DNA of 64,000 nt from Lates calcarifer (taxonomy: Eukaryota; Chordata; Actinopteri; Centropomidae). The stretch lies in NCBI RefSeq assembly GCF_001640805.2, contig NC_066848.1:5454575-5518574 (forward strand), read 5' to 3'. The position numbers and the translations under genes were made by a program. Under the pieces are notes generated by a model, which searched no databases, had not been told where the DNA came from, and saw nothing but the letters and a program-made list of their open reading frames with translations. Below are positions 51,311-64,000 of this stretch, piece after piece; the stretch's first letter is position 1, and the number at the start of each line of letters is the position of its first letter.

Positions 51311-53725
51311 ATTTGCTGTGAGTTTGACCCAAATTTTCCAACTCCAAACTTGATTTAACTGTCTAGGTTCACTGAGAAGGAATAATAAGACACTGGCAAG
51401 GGCCATTTTTTTACATTTACAACTCTATATATGTTCCACAATTGGTGGCCTGTTTTCTGGACTACAGTCGATTGTTTTCTGGGCTGCTGGTTATGGCACA
51501 TAAAAGAGCTGCTCCTGGTTGTGGTGAAATTAGAGCTGGGCAGTCAGCTGTTACTACAGTACACCTTAAAACTTGTCAGACAGAAAGCCCAGCACTTTTG
51601 ATCAGGCCTCTCCAGAAGTTGTAGCTAGGATATGGAAGAAAGATAATTTGCTGATACCCTTTTTTCCCCTACAGTTAGCCTACTTTCTGCATGCAGGACA
51701 GTTTCTCCTACCTGTCCAGAGATAGGGAACACAGTTCAGCCTGCTGAAAGAACAGGCTTGGTTTGACTCCCCTCTGGGCCGGCTCACACTTCTAATCTCA
51801 GAGTACCACCTAGATATGTAGGTAATAACTACTGTAGCCTTGTTGATGTAAGCAAACTATCTGGATCTCTGTCACCTTTAGAATAAGTCACCTAGAACAC
51901 CTAGAACACATGGAGTATAATAGAACTGCAGTAACATCCCAAGTATAAACATCTCCTAAAATACAGTTAGTCTCATAAAGTGCAGTTTCATAAAGCATCT
52001 AGTAAAATCATCACTTGTCTTTTCAATTGAGAATCATAAGAGGGGTCTTGATCCATACAATTTTCATCTCTATTTCATCATGAATATGTAAACTGCAGCT
52101 ATTTCTCTGGTAAAACATGATCCGTAGGGGCCAAGGCACTGTGATGAAGACTTGTGTCAGGCCAAGTGAGCTGGAACTGATGGTGCACATAATTAATGGT
52201 CTGAAATAGACTGAGAATTAGTGCTGGGCTGGGATGTTAATTGACTATGATACTTGGGCTGGTGCCTCTCAGCCCGAGGCTCTTACTCTTTTCCCCCTGC
52301 TTTGCTCTATCACTTTGCTTCGATTTTCACTGTGTCCTATTTCTTACACTCCTTGCTTTGCTTACTCCTGATTTTGCCTCCTACTCAATTCCCCTCTCCC
52401 TTTTTCAATCTCATTTTCCATGTTTCTTATCCTTTCCTTGTCAGTCTCCTTTACCTTGAAGGTATCTGGGACTTCAAAAACAGAGGGAGAGACATGTGAC
52501 GCACATGTGAAACAGCCACCTACACAAACTTTGCAAGCCATGGTTGTATCTTACAGGACAGAGGAGTCTCTGTAATGATACCAGAGGACTAACACTAACA
52601 AAACTATGCTAAAATGCACGCGTGCACACACACACACAGTGAAAGACAGCTGCAAAGTTTACAATGAGTAGTTATTGTGCCATTGTCTTGGTATCACCTG
52701 TTTAGCATCCTGTTCCATAATTCATCTGCTCAAATAGATGACCTGTGCAACTCTGGAGCAGGAGTGTGGGAAAGGTTGTGTACTTTGATAAATATGCAAA
52801 CAAACAAGGTCATAAATAAGCTGGGTCCAGCATTTTCTTCTACCTCCAATTTTCCATTTTCTCCTTTCATGGCCACTCTCACTTCGTGATGCATAACTGT
52901 GACAGGTGAAGTAGATTTTTTTTTTGTTTCGTTCACTCCCCCTCTTCTCACCAAAAAACAAAAAAGAAACACAATCTATTTGCAGAGATATCCTGACTTC
53001 TACCTCCCTATTGTGGCTAAAGACCAAAAACACTGGATTCTGCACTTATTGCAACTCAATAGAATCTTTCATTAGACAACAACTTTTTTCAAGATTTCTA
53101 CAACTGCTTTCAGTGAAAAAGTTAAAACATACAGTACAGCCACTCAAGGCCATCCTCTGTAAACAAACTCTTTTTAAAAGAAATGAAAAAGAAAATGAAT
53201 AATGTGTTATGATAAAAGTTGTTATTAAGGCTGAGGCTCAGATACAGTACTGTTAGCTGGCAGGAATAAATAGAACTGAAAAGCTGTTGACGTGTTTCCA
53301 AATGACTGCAAGCCTACTACCATTGAAAATTAGCGTAGAAAAATGAATGCCCTGTAACTAAAGGTGTATTAGTTGTATGAGGAAGATGTTATTTATGTGA
53401 CAGGAGCAGTGTCCACATGGGCTCTTGCTGCTTTTAAATTCAGCAGCACTTCTGAAATACAATTTTAAAATGACTCTGTTGCTTGTATTTCTGTAGTCTT
53501 TAACTGATTATTTATTAGATGCAGATTGGGTGTTTTTTTTATCTGCATGATATACACATTCATTTCACTGATAACAGAGCAATTCCAGCTGCCATCACCA
53601 CCACACCCAAACAGAAAATACAGCCCGGTTGCGGCAGTTCAGTTTTGATAATAGAAAATCAGACACTGCCAAAGCTCCTCGACCATCATTAATCTCCTGC
53701 CCCAGTGCCTGACTCACAAGGAGTG

Positions 53726-53900
53726 ACTGGTGATGGAGAGGAGGAGAAGTAGAAGATAGAGAAGAAAAGGGAGACTGGAGTGAATGAGAGAAGTGAATTA
53801 AAGAGTAAAAGAGGAAGGCAGATCAAAGGGAGGCTTGAAAGATGAAAAACTCGATTACAAGAGAAGAGAGGAGGTGGGAAAGTATAGAGTAGGTGGACTT
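53726..53900. repeat. purine-rich tract
   Basis: About 175 nt dominated by A and G on the plus strand (GGAGAGGAGGAGAAG, GAAGAAAAGGGAGACTGG and similar). On the neurexin transcript strand it is a long pyrimidine tract. No exon follows it. Confidence 0.7.
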
Positions 53901-56900
53901 AGATGGGAGCTAAAGAGAGAAGGAATTCAAGGTGTTAAGGCAAACAGCAGGAGCTGGTCTAAAGGGAACTGGCTGGACTGAAGGAATAAGGTCGGCTTCA
54001 TCACTCCATCAGAGATTACATCGTGTCCAGATGTCTGGTTGTCCACACGAAGATAGCAATCACAGTCATCCCAATACCTCCCCCATCACAACCCATTACT
54101 CTATCTCTCAACCACAGACGCCTGCTTCCCGGCTACACATGTTGTCTCGGTGATGATCCCTGTGACATCACACTGTCACGGAGCTCTCACCTGTCACTGC
54201 ACATGAGCATTACCTCCCATATTACTAAGTGAGCTCTTTGCGTAGGTAGCTGCGGCCAGAGCAGCTGCCGGCCAGATCAAAGAAAGGCTACCGTTGATTT
54301 GTTGCACTGAAAGACAGGGCTGAGGTTGGAGGCCTAAGGTTGTGGGGCTGAGGCTGCGCCGGCTGTCAGGGTTTAAAGGCTGCCGGAGTTCTGAGACAGC
54401 TCTGTGTATACAGAGGCATTTATCATCAGCAAGGTAACTGGCTTCTCTGAAAGCAACTCAGGCGAAAAATGAACAGCTGCCATGGCTGTGCTCACAAATA
54501 CCCCACCATTCTTTCTGCCTTTCACTGGCCTCAGTTTCCAGCAACAGGAAACAAGTGAATGACATATTGTCATTCAAATACATAACTACTCACAAAGAGC
54601 CATATTTGTCTGACTGGAAATGACATATTGGAATGGAGGGTTTCTAAATGGCATATTGTATACAGGAAGGAAACAAAAACAAAAACATTTGCAAGCACAG
54701 GCATCTGGCACACATGTTTTCTGTGTTTGGATCTTTCACAACGTCCAATTTCCAACCTTCTGGAAACCTCTGTCTGAAAGAAAATATCTGAAGATTAAAA
54801 AAAAGAAAAAAGAAGAAGCTGCCAGATAAGCTCAGTAAACTCATCTACTTTTGAATAACCTGATCCCTATACACTGCCCATGATAACAGATTAACTCATC
54901 CACGATATGTCATCAACAAGGCTAACAGCTCTTTTTAATGGCTACACCTTTGACTGAAAAACTGTTCTTTACACCTCATCAATCAGTTAGGTGGGTGGTA
55001 GAATTGGTGCTAAAACAGACAGCAATCTCCTCATCTCCTTTCACTTAAACTTCTAAATGCACACATGCATTCTATTAGAAACTTTTGTATTGAATGGGTG
55101 CAGAGGGTGTAGCAGTAATCAAGTCTTTTTTAAGAGGATGTAGAGTGTCTGCATTGTCGTGACTATGTCTAATAGGAAGAGTGACACAAGAGGTGCGAAG
55201 TTCTTAACACTTACAAAAGACTTGAATATTGAAAATATATATACAGTGTCACACACTTCACCTTAAGTACAGATTTCTAGTACTGAATGATGTTGTAGCC
55301 TTTTGTCCTTCGATAAAAATTGAGGACATTTTTTTCTCTCTGTCATGTTGTTTTCATTCAGCATCTATGTGCTTCAGAACCCTCTTCTATATCTTTAGAT
55401 GAGGATTTCGTTGTCACAAGAGCTGGATGCACTGTACTGTATATTACACACTAAGCCTCCTCCACTTTTACTGAGGCTTTACCCTTTTCTTTCTGTCTAT
55501 GTCCAGCTCATGGTTTCCATATCTCTGTCGTATTGAAGCTCAAACAGAATGTGGGCCCATTTCCCTGTGCAGTGCAGAGTGTTGGGGAGGGCTGCAGATT
55601 AAAAAGCCTTCCCCTGGGTGCGCTCACCAGGCTGTTCAGCACTGCTCGCCAGGGAGATTCACTACATACATTCTCTTTTATGGCCCTTTCCTTATTCATC
55701 ATAACACAGCTTCAATTTTATTAACTTCTCCAGCCAAGCATACATCTTCGCCTGTGCCATCAGTCTTTTTTCTCTCTATTTCTATCCACACAGCAGCACT
55801 TCTCCATCCAGTTCCCCAGGATGCTCATAAGCACACATACACAAGCACACACACTGTTATTCGTTCACATGTATACAGATTTAACACTGGGGAAGGCTGA
55901 GTAAATGGACACATTTCTTTTGATACAGGCAGGTCTTTATCTTCCTGTTGGGTAAATGTTGTCCCCCAGCTGTGCCTTGCCTCAACACTGTCTGAGGCCC
56001 AGCTGGCCTCCTGCGCAAAATATGCTGAGCATGGAAAACAGATAGAGGAAAACTTCTTAACTTTATTATACGCAAACTGGAAAGAAATATTCAGCAAAGC
56101 TATGACACTGAATTTGGAACAAGACTGCGCTCAAGAACTAACATTGCCATCATTCCAGATTTATATATATGTAAATTATTTCCTTAACCATGCATACATT
56201 AGGATGTTCATTTCTTATGTATGGATAAAACTACACTGTATAGTAAGAGGCAGAGCAATTAAATGCAAGGGTATGGGCATCAACTGCATGTTAAGAAAAA
56301 TGCATAAACACAAGCTACCAAAAGGCATCTATTATACTGATTATATTATACCTTCTTATGGATGTGGTCACTTACGTATATGGAAATTATTTATTTAAGT
56401 TTCTAATTTTAAGCATAAACTTGAGTGTTAATGTGCTATTTCATAGTATTACATGGCATAAGACATCCGACTTCACACATTTACAAGATTTCAGATCTGG
56501 TCTATTTTTAGTACTGTTTTTTTGCCCTTTCCCTAGGCTGTGTAAGTGCTATACCAGACACCGCAAGAAAGGCAAATTTCACTGGTCACAGTCTTCTCCA
56601 CCATAAGAAACAGGCATATGCCCTTGAACCCAACAGGGAGGTAGCGTGGCAACACCACTAAAACTGCTGTGATGACTTCAGTAGAGCTTACTAACTGTGG
56701 CTGAACTGTGCGGTAAGAAAAAGCAAAAGTGGATGCAATGGATCCAACCACAGTCTCATGAGGAAGGTGACGGCATGAGGGCCATCTCAGCATGAAAAGC
56801 TTTTGATGGAAGCTTTACTCACATTGTATCATGAAAAGACGTGAGGGAGAAGACACTCTGATGGTTTTCCTCTGAAGTTTTTAGAATGAAGAGTCGAAAG

Positions 56901-57596
56901 TGTTCTTGCCTAAGGTATAATGTTTACTGTGCACTGCATGAAAAGAAGCAAGTGTGCACACTATGTTTGTACTGTTTTTAGCCATGACACTGAATTATTC
57001 AGTATTGCAACCCTATAGCAAGACAACTGAAAACCCACTGTGTGTGATGCAAAATGTGATACAGGGGAGAAGAGAGAGGAAGTGTGTGAGTGTGCCTGTG
57101 TGTGTTTGAATGTGAGTGAGACTTGTTTTGTGTAGTACTATGGATGGTACAGTATGAATGTCATTGGAAAATAGGTCCACAAAGTCTTTAGCTGAACATG
57201 GTGACCAAAGAAACTGAATAGCAAAACAGTATTCATCAGGAGCATGTTGGTGCTTCATCTGGTGTCATTATAGTGGCAAACTACAAGAAACAGTGTGTGT
57301 AATCTACCTACCTCTGTGTGAGTGTACACAGAAGACTTAAATGTTGTTAATGAATTATTTATTCATGGTTGTGCATAAAAGCATGTTTCATATTACATAT
57401 GTATGTATGGTATCTATGCTACTGAAGTAATTTAGCAGAATCTTGACATTGCCCTACCGTAGTTAAACTGTCAATAGAAACATACTGATCTTATAAGCAA
57501 AACATGTCTGTTATTGTGAGGCAAGAAAATAGCACTGATGCATATAATAGCATCAGTATAGTGTGGCACCACAGAAGATTTCTCTTGCAGAGAATA

Positions 57597-57745
57597 CTAA
57601 CATGTCGAACTTAGATGGTTAGCTTGGTGATTATACTGTACCTGCTAAACTCTAGCATGTTAGTACTATGATTGGGAGCATTTTAGCATACTGATGTTAG
57701 CATTTAGCACCACTGCACAGCTATCCTCACCTACTGAGCCACCAT
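57597..57745 (+). repeat. interspersed teleost repeat, second segment of the same consensus
   Basis: The stretch with ATACTGTACCTGCTAAACTC, TAGCATGTTAGTACTATG, TACTGATGTTAGCATTTAGC and ACCACTGCACAGCTATCCTC follows directly, in the recalled consensus, after the part present at 22938-23213. Both pieces are on the plus strand, but they are separate insertions 34 kb apart. Confidence 0.55.
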
Positions 57746-58469
57746 AACAACATGTTTGTCCCAAATGAAATATCCCAGTTATCATGTCTCAGGTAAATGA
57801 CAATAAGCAGCACCTGAAGAAAAACAAAACATGCCAAGGATTACACTCCGCTTCTCATTAAAGATTCATGAATTACCCACAGCTATCTTATCCCCAAAAA
57901 GAATTCTACACAAAGACACATTCATCATCAAGGTGCTGTCCAGATCATAATGAGAAAAGCTAAAACAGAGGAGGAACTGTCGTCTTCACTTGTCCGATTC
58001 TCACCATATGCTGCGGCTCCTGTCGACTACTTGCTGCTTAAGAGAGAGCCAATTTATTTCCCCAGAAGGATGGACCACTTGTGACATTTGGCAATGGAGC
58101 ATCAGACGTTTCATCCAGCTGTTCCAGACACAGACACACACAAACACACCAAGGAGGAGGTAGGGATTGGCATAGTCCTCACTGACACTTTGATAAGCTA
58201 AGCAGGGTGACTTACAGCTGCTACATTTTAATGTGTAATGATCTGTGCTGGTCCTGATATAACCCCTCGCACCCACCTATGTTCTAGTGCCAGTGTTCAT
58301 TCACACATGAAAAGACACACACACACACACAAACACAGCCAAAATTGCTGTGTTCCAATATCCTACTGTATCAATTCTTCAGATAAATACTTCCATCACT
58401 GCTCTCCTCTGTGATATTGCATTTGGTTGAATAGCCCCCACAATATTTACCGTGCAGCTAGGAATTGTT

Positions 58470-58730
58470 TCTCAACGCTAGTCAAAGCAATGGGCTGTTT
58501 TGCCAGAAGCTATTAGGGAATGATCTGTTTTCGGCATGAAAACATGGGCTTCAAGGATGCTGAGTCAAATCACAAAGTACATATGAGAGGTTTCCAATTC
58601 ATTGGATCGTTCTGACAAAAGGGTGCATATACTCAGTGAGGATGCGGCACAATTGCATTTCATTCATTTCATGCATTGAAAATTGTTGAGCAAATTAGAA
58701 GCAAAATTTCGAGCAGAGGCACTTTCAGTG
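58470..58730. promoter_or_regulatory. possible conserved non-coding element
   Basis: Complex sequence with TTCGGCATGAAAACATGG, TTGGATCGTTCTGACAAAAG, GCGGCACAATTGCATTTC and AGCAAAATTTCGAGCAG. No coding frame. Confidence 0.3.
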
Positions 58731-59479
58731 TTCAGAACAGTGCATCCATCGCCTGCGCAGGTAAAGTTTATCTTTTGTATCTGAAAAACTATGTAACCTA
58801 AATAGGAGATGTGATATCATCATCATGTAACAGTATCCTGAAGACCTATTACAGAGCGAAGAATATCAATAAGGTTATTGATTTTCTGTGAAATGACAGC
58901 AAAACAGTAGTGGCAAGAAACAACACTGTGCATCTATACCCCCAAACTGTTCACATATTGTATAAAAAAACTCTGTGATGCCCTGATGGAGGGGTCATGG
59001 GGCTAAAATGAGCATGGAATCTGGAAAGAGGGCTATATGAATAATAAAAAGAGATGGTCGTGCCAGGCCTCCTGCATGCAAGTCTAATAAAATGCTTCCA
59101 TTAGCAGAGGCATCCAGGTGTAACGTGGCCATGAAGGCTGGATATCCAAGCAAAGGAGAAGTGCTGGAGCCTTGTTATGGCAAGAGCAAATCTAAGCCCA
59201 CTCTACCAAACATTAATCCATGTGATGGCTCAATAGACTCTTTATGTCTCTGTGTGTATGTGGGCTTGGATTTGTGCAAGCGAGAGTGCGTGTGTGTTCC
59301 TATGAGAAGGGGAGAATGAGGCAGTATGTGTGTGGCACACTCGATTTGCACTGAGACATGCATCGCTGTCAGTGGTTGCTGAAGGCAGGCCTGCACATGC
59401 ATGTGCTCAGATTTGCATACTTAGCTATAGGGCACTTTCTGATGTGATGTAATCACTTTATCATAGTACTGGAAATTGG

Positions 59480-59740
59480 ATTTAATTCTCTCTTTTCAGC
59501 AGCCGTACATTGATTCACCCTCACTTCAGCTTGGAGGGGAAAACTGACGGTAAATGATTCCTTGCTGACTGCCCTCATCCACCCCATAAACACTGATCTT
59601 ATTTGTAGAGGCGGTAAAATTGTATAATTAAAAACAATAATTCACTACAGGTCGTTATCGTTGCTGCTAATTAAGCTGAGTTGACAGAGCAAGGTGTGTG
59701 CGGTGGGGTGGCAGTTACAGGAGACATATTACTTTGTAGT
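59480..59740. promoter_or_regulatory. possible conserved non-coding element
   Basis: Complex block with GCAGCCGTACATTGATTC, GGCGGTAAAATTGTATAATT, CAGGTCGTTATCGTTGC and TGCTGCTAATTAAGCTGAG. It is one of the most convincing stretches by texture, with CpG words retained in AT-rich context. Confidence 0.4.
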
Positions 59741-60789
59741 CATTACACTGACAATGTGGAGGGCATGTAGGTGTCAGTTATCTTATTTGTGCCTCTCAGA
59801 GGAAGCTGCTTGAAGATTCAGAAAAAAGATGGGCAGATTTGGACTCTTGATGAAAAGAAGAGCAGAACTGACATTTTCTACAAGCCCCAAAATTATTTGG
59901 TTCCCCAAAACATTTCGTCAACAACAACCTGTGACACAAGAAGCTCTAGGGCACTTAACTTGCTGTAAAAAACATAACCTAACAGCTCTTTTGCTCACAT
60001 TTCAAAATCTTCACCCTTCCGTGAGAAGCTAGAAGTGCAGTTTTGTAAATCCAGCCCAGAAGATCAAAGTGCTGCCATGTTCTAATGGCTGCCACCCACC
60101 CACCAGCCTCTCCTGTGGAAGAGCACCATCAGCAGAGTGCGTCTAAGAAGAGCCAAGACAGCCTGATTAATCTTCTAATAGTTCCAGAGAGAGATAAAGA
60201 CAGATACTGTAGAGGCAGAGACAGAGAAGGGAAGAGAGCGAGAGAGCTGCAACTCAGTTACAGTATCACACCATATGTTCCAGTGGAGAAAGTGAAAAGA
60301 AGACAAGCAATGGGACAGGCTGAAGAAAATGACTATGTTTTGTCTTTGTTGTGACTCTTACACGTTTTAGCCTTTGAAATGATAAGGCTTCTCTGTAAGA
60401 TGGCTGCCTCGCTGCAGCATCATCTCTTGCCCTCCTGTCTCTCTTTGACAAACTCCTCAGTCTGCTTGACAGGATGATAACAACTATCAAACGGATTCCA
60501 TAAATATGTGAAATAAAGATCAGCATACAAGATAAAAGGGAAGTTGCTGCCAATTCTGTTTTGAAAAAGGGGCGCGTCCGTGATGGAGAATGTCATCTTT
60601 GAGAAGCTGTGCATGCTAAGACTGACAATTTCACAATTCAGTGGAAGAATGAGCCACCACTTGAGAGCAGCTTTGTCTGAACACAATGGACATGATGAGC
60701 GTTAAATTCTTTGCATTCACCTGAGTGAAGCAAAACATGCTAAGCATTTTACTTTTCCAAAAAAAAAAAAAAGACGCAGATATACCAAT

Positions 60790-61460
60790 GGCTAGCGAAT
60801 GCCTTTTAATCCTTCCCGATTAAAATGGCTGATTTGACAATACCGTGAATTTCTTTTTGTGAAAAACTTGCAAAAATCAATTCGCAATCATCAGTGTAGG
60901 TGTGTTCGCAAGCATTTCTTGTCCATCTTGCACACTTGAGGGAATATCATTTATGCAAAGGCCTCAGGCAATAAATATGCAAATGTATACACAACATAAG
61001 CACCTTTGCAACATCATAGAATAGAAAATAGTGAATGCCTGGTGAGACAAGGTATATGAACAGCAGACTATGAAAAATAACTGCTCTGGAAACATACTTA
61101 CATAGATCATTCCCCCTTCGGTAGCACTTATTAATGAATATGATTATATTGGGCACATGGAAAATAGGCATTATGTTTGTTTATGAAGCCTGCATTAACA
61201 TAATCATTTCTCTAGCTTGCGTTGGACATCATGCATTATTATACTGTGGCGATGTGACAGAGAATACTTTCACTTGATATCACAACTCCTCTTTCAGCAC
61301 CTTGTGGTCTGAGATAGCAACAAAAGGAGGAATAGGATAGGCTGAGATTAATGACTAGAGCAGCTATCAACTTGCCCTTTTATAAATGGTGTTGGCGTTG
61401 ATACGGGGCTTGACATCCTTCAGAATTTTTGTACAGAACACCCACATTTTTCAAGCGCAA
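60790..61460. promoter_or_regulatory. possible conserved non-coding element pair with POU octamer
   Basis: The first part (60790-61010) has ATCCTTCCCGATTAAAATGG, AAAATCAATTCGCAATCATC and AAATATGCAAATG with the exact octamer at 60977-60984. The second (61180-61460) has CATTAACATAATCATTTC, TGCATTATTATACTGTGG and TGGCGTTGATACGGGGC. No coding frame is supported. Confidence 0.35.
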
Positions 61461-62999
61461 ATTTGCAGGTCCCACAACTACATAACTGGGTATGGGAGTT
61501 TCCAAGCAATAAACACAATAACAACAGCCATAGCAGGCTCATGTGATTTATTTACAAGTCGGTGTTGGTTTGCAAGTGTCTCACATTTTGCCTTCAACAT
61601 GACAGTTTCTGTGACCCTCCCTGTAGTTGGACATGAGGTCTGCTTATTTGTGCTAGAGCACTACTTGATCTCTTACTATATTAACAGTTTCCTTGCGTTT
61701 CTGTTTCTTTTCACCGTTACCTACCATTTTTGTGCCAGAACAGAGATGTTTTTGCCTGCAGAGACTCAGCCACATTACATTTGGTGCAGGCTCTAATGCC
61801 AGCATATTATCTGTCAAATAGCACCAAATGATTGCTCTTCTGCCAGAATGACCAACCAATCAACACATGCACTGCTTGGAACCTAGCGACAAGACCCAAT
61901 ACAGCTGATGCAGTAAAATCATTTTCCAATTTACAGCAAATTTTTATAATTCTGAGCACTGCTCGCTTCTCTAACCAATTATCACTATGCTCTCACAGTA
62001 AGTGGTACCACCTGGGTTAGAACAACATTACGAAGAGCGTGCATTATTTTCTATAAGCGTGGCATCAGTCAGAAAACATTCACAGCATGAGTGCAGCATC
62101 ACAGCTGAGTGTGACTGAAAACTTGGAGGAACAATGATGAAAATGCACACTAGACTTTTGATTCCCAAATCAAGCTTTGGCTTTGAGTTACTGCCTGTCC
62201 CACTCAAGGCAGGAGTATGGAGTGCTGTATTGAAAGGTCCCTCTACCTGACAAACTGGCACACTGCTATGAGTGACTGTTGACTTTTCAGTTTGTCTATG
62301 ACAGCGTCTGTCTTCATTCAGTGCTCTTAAATTGGCTTCAGAACCGATTGGAAATGGTTCTTTTATTATACACCTCCCATAACTCCCCCTCTCATCAAAG
62401 CCGGGCCATCTTTTATCTGGAAGATGACATTTCCATTAGGGTCTGCCAACCTCTTACTGCTGCTCTGTGAGTTGTGGTGCTGGGGGAGAGCATTGTTAAC
62501 CAACACAACAACAACAACAGGATCTCACTGGCTGGGGCGTGCACAAACCCTTGGTCGTGGCAAGGCAGTTCATCAGATGACTGCTCAGCCAGAACACACA
62601 CACACAGTAACAGGCACATAGACACACATGGTGTCTCTCTATCTCTCCCGCCCTCTTTCTCTCTCATTCTTACACACACAAACAAAAATTCAACAGAGAC
62701 GCAGAAGAAAGACAGAACTTGGCCAAAGGGAGTGTGCCTGTCAGCTCTTCCTCACCAGTTTCAGTGTTTCATCAAAGGTATGAGAGACCCATAAGGTTCA
62801 GCTGCCAATCTGGCAACACTTTCAGTCCCCAAACACAGAACTGGGGTTCTTTCAAACACTGAAGCCTGATGGCTCCCTCCCCTCTATGTTACTGTCTTCA
62901 TTAACTTCATTTCTAGATGCAGCTCACGTTAGCAGTCAGGCCTTGGTTTTAGAAATCAGGATAGTTTCAAAGCACCAGGGTACACACAGAAAAAGGGCG

Positions 63000-63240
63000 C
63001 TTTTTGCTCTCTACCACATTTTAACGCTGTGTGTTGGCAAGGCCCGGTGACATTGTTGGTGCTAATGAGGACATTGCCGTGCCCGGTGTGTGTGGGTCGG
63101 CAGAGACATACGCTGTAGTCCCACTCTGGGAGTTTTAATTAGATCTACATTATCCGGCTGTCTATCCACACTGGCCCTATCAGCTACTCTTTGAATGCAT
63201 CATAAATCATCAGTATAAGTGATCACTAAAGATTCTACAC
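63000..63240. promoter_or_regulatory. possible conserved non-coding element
   Basis: Complex sequence with AAGGCCCGGTGACATTG, GTGCTAATGAGGACATTG, GAGTTTTAATTAGATCTAC and GCATCATAAATCATCAG, next to the retroposon tail at 63597. No exon signal. Confidence 0.35.
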
Positions 63241-63596
63241 GCACACAGTTTACAGGACTTTTATGGTGTCTCCTGACTCCAGGTGGCTAGCTGGCTCTGA
63301 CTATCTCAAAGTGAATTTAATGGTTGCATCTATGAGAGAGACAGACTGAAAAGAGACCGCACACTGATCTGAGCTCTTTGTTTGTGTCTATTGATGAGGT
63401 ACCATCTCTTATTATGAGATGTGAACTCACAAGAGTCAACACCAGTGTGTACATTCTGCTGTATTTTGTCTGTTGTCTTTTTGAAACACACATGGTGGGG
63501 GCAGATGTGTTAGTGTGCAGATTTCTGTGCTCTATCTGTACTGAAAAAGATTATTTAAGTGGATGTTGGTGCTGATTCCCCATACTGTAACTTTAA

Positions 63597-63775
63597 GAAG
63601 GATCCTTCCTCTGTTGCTCTTCCAAAGGTTTCTTCCATTTTTCCTTTTTAAAGGTTTTTTCCTTATCCAATTTGAGGGTCTAAGGCCACAGGGTGTTGTA
63701 TGCTGTACAGATTGTAAAGCCCCCTGAGGCAAATTTGTGATATTGGACTATATAAATAAAACTGAAATTGACTTT
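63597..63775 (+). mobile_element. 3' end of a widespread teleost retroposon
   Basis: GAAGGATCCTTCCTCTGTTG, the run to TTATCCAATTTGAGGGTCTA, GTTGTATGCTGTACAGATTG and the ending TGAGGCAAATTTGTGATATT with ATATAAATAAAACTGAAATTG are a very common fish repeat tail. The final part is the usual site of a short GAATT-type repeat; here it is brief. It is most likely the 3' tail of a LINE or of a SINE sharing that tail. No reverse transcriptase frame is present. Confidence 0.7.
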
Positions 63776-64000
63776 TACTTGTACTGTATATGAAGCCTTT
63801 CATCCACATAAGCTTAATATTTACCCCTCACATTTGTAAAACTGAAATGTCATTTCGTTCTCTGGTTAATCTTCTTATACTGCTACTTATTTTCTGTTGT
63901 TTTCATTTCTCACTTTCCATTTTTCCTCTCCTATCCTTCTCTTGATTTCTTGAGGTGGCTGGGGTAAAATAGCTTTTCCTCCATCATGATCTCATCAGGC

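Larger units (their letters stand above)
37497..64000 (-). other. partial neurexin intron, at least 26.5 kb, upstream of the LNS6 exon
   Basis: From the CTTTCCAG acceptor at 37497 to the window end I find no exon. The preceding part of LNS6 has a conserved WPPNDRPSTRADR stretch in neurexins; no reverse-complement match to it was seen by eye, nor a beta-specific first exon with a signal peptide. The intron holds several likely conserved non-coding blocks (listed separately), two interspersed repeat copies (57597-57745 and 63597-63775), a purine-rich tract and several simple repeats. The other stretches show nothing I can name. Confidence 0.75.

Noticed and set aside
55499..55900. 133-codon plus-strand open frame
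   Set aside because: His/Thr-rich end comes from CA-rich sequence; no homology recognised.
61386..61796. 136-codon plus-strand open frame with hydrophobic stretches
   Set aside because: The hydrophobic runs come from T-rich DNA. No domain or exon signals seen.

Overview
The window is nuclear DNA of a vertebrate, almost certainly a teleost fish. The reasons are a split gene with large introns, several copies of interspersed repeats that I recognise from fish genomes, and many dinucleotide microsatellites. The only gene I can support is a neurexin on the minus strand, best matched to neurexin 1 (nrxn1; I cannot tell the fish a copy from the b copy). Four exons from the 3' half of the gene are present. 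In transcript order (high to low coordinate) they are: an LNS6 exon at 37325-37496, the splice-site-4 (SS4) cassette at 30695-30784, the exon for the end of LNS6 and the stalk at 28949-29269, and the stalk exon at 8388-8475, which has two tandem donors that add or skip Gly-Gly-Leu. All four have consensus AG/GT boundaries and their phases fit, with one exception. The exon for the last exon of the gene (transmembrane segment and cytoplasmic tail) and all exons upstream (the rest of LNS6, the beta-specific first exon, the alpha exons) lie outside the window.

Three things stand out. First, the 28949-29269 exon is 321 nt where 320 are needed: one extra base creates an in-frame TGA exactly after the LNS6 end Arg-Leu-Val-Gly, so the reference allele encodes a truncated, unanchored neurexin unless this is a sequencing error. 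Second, a 120-nt stretch at 17362-17481 has a strong acceptor, a strong donor, no stop in frame, and 0-0 phase between two phase-0 neurexin exons; it may be an undescribed 40-residue stalk cassette. Third, the SS4 exon sits in a strongly AT-rich block full of UUAA/UAAA words, the kind of sequence bound by SAM68/SLM proteins, which control SS4.

Layout: 1-8387 partial intron; 8388-8475 exon; 8476-28948 intron with the candidate cassette; 28949-29269 exon; 29270-30694 short AT-rich intron; 30695-30784 SS4 exon; 30785-37324 intron; 37325-37496 exon; 37497-64000 partial intron of at least 26.5 kb with no recognisable exon. The introns hold several blocks that look like conserved non-coding elements (high-complexity sequence with TAAT and octamer motifs), fragments of interspersed repeats and simple repeats. 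I saw no rRNA, tRNA, CRISPR or prokaryotic feature, and no second gene. Recognition rests on recalled neurexin protein sequence and on reading the splice sites; no search was run.
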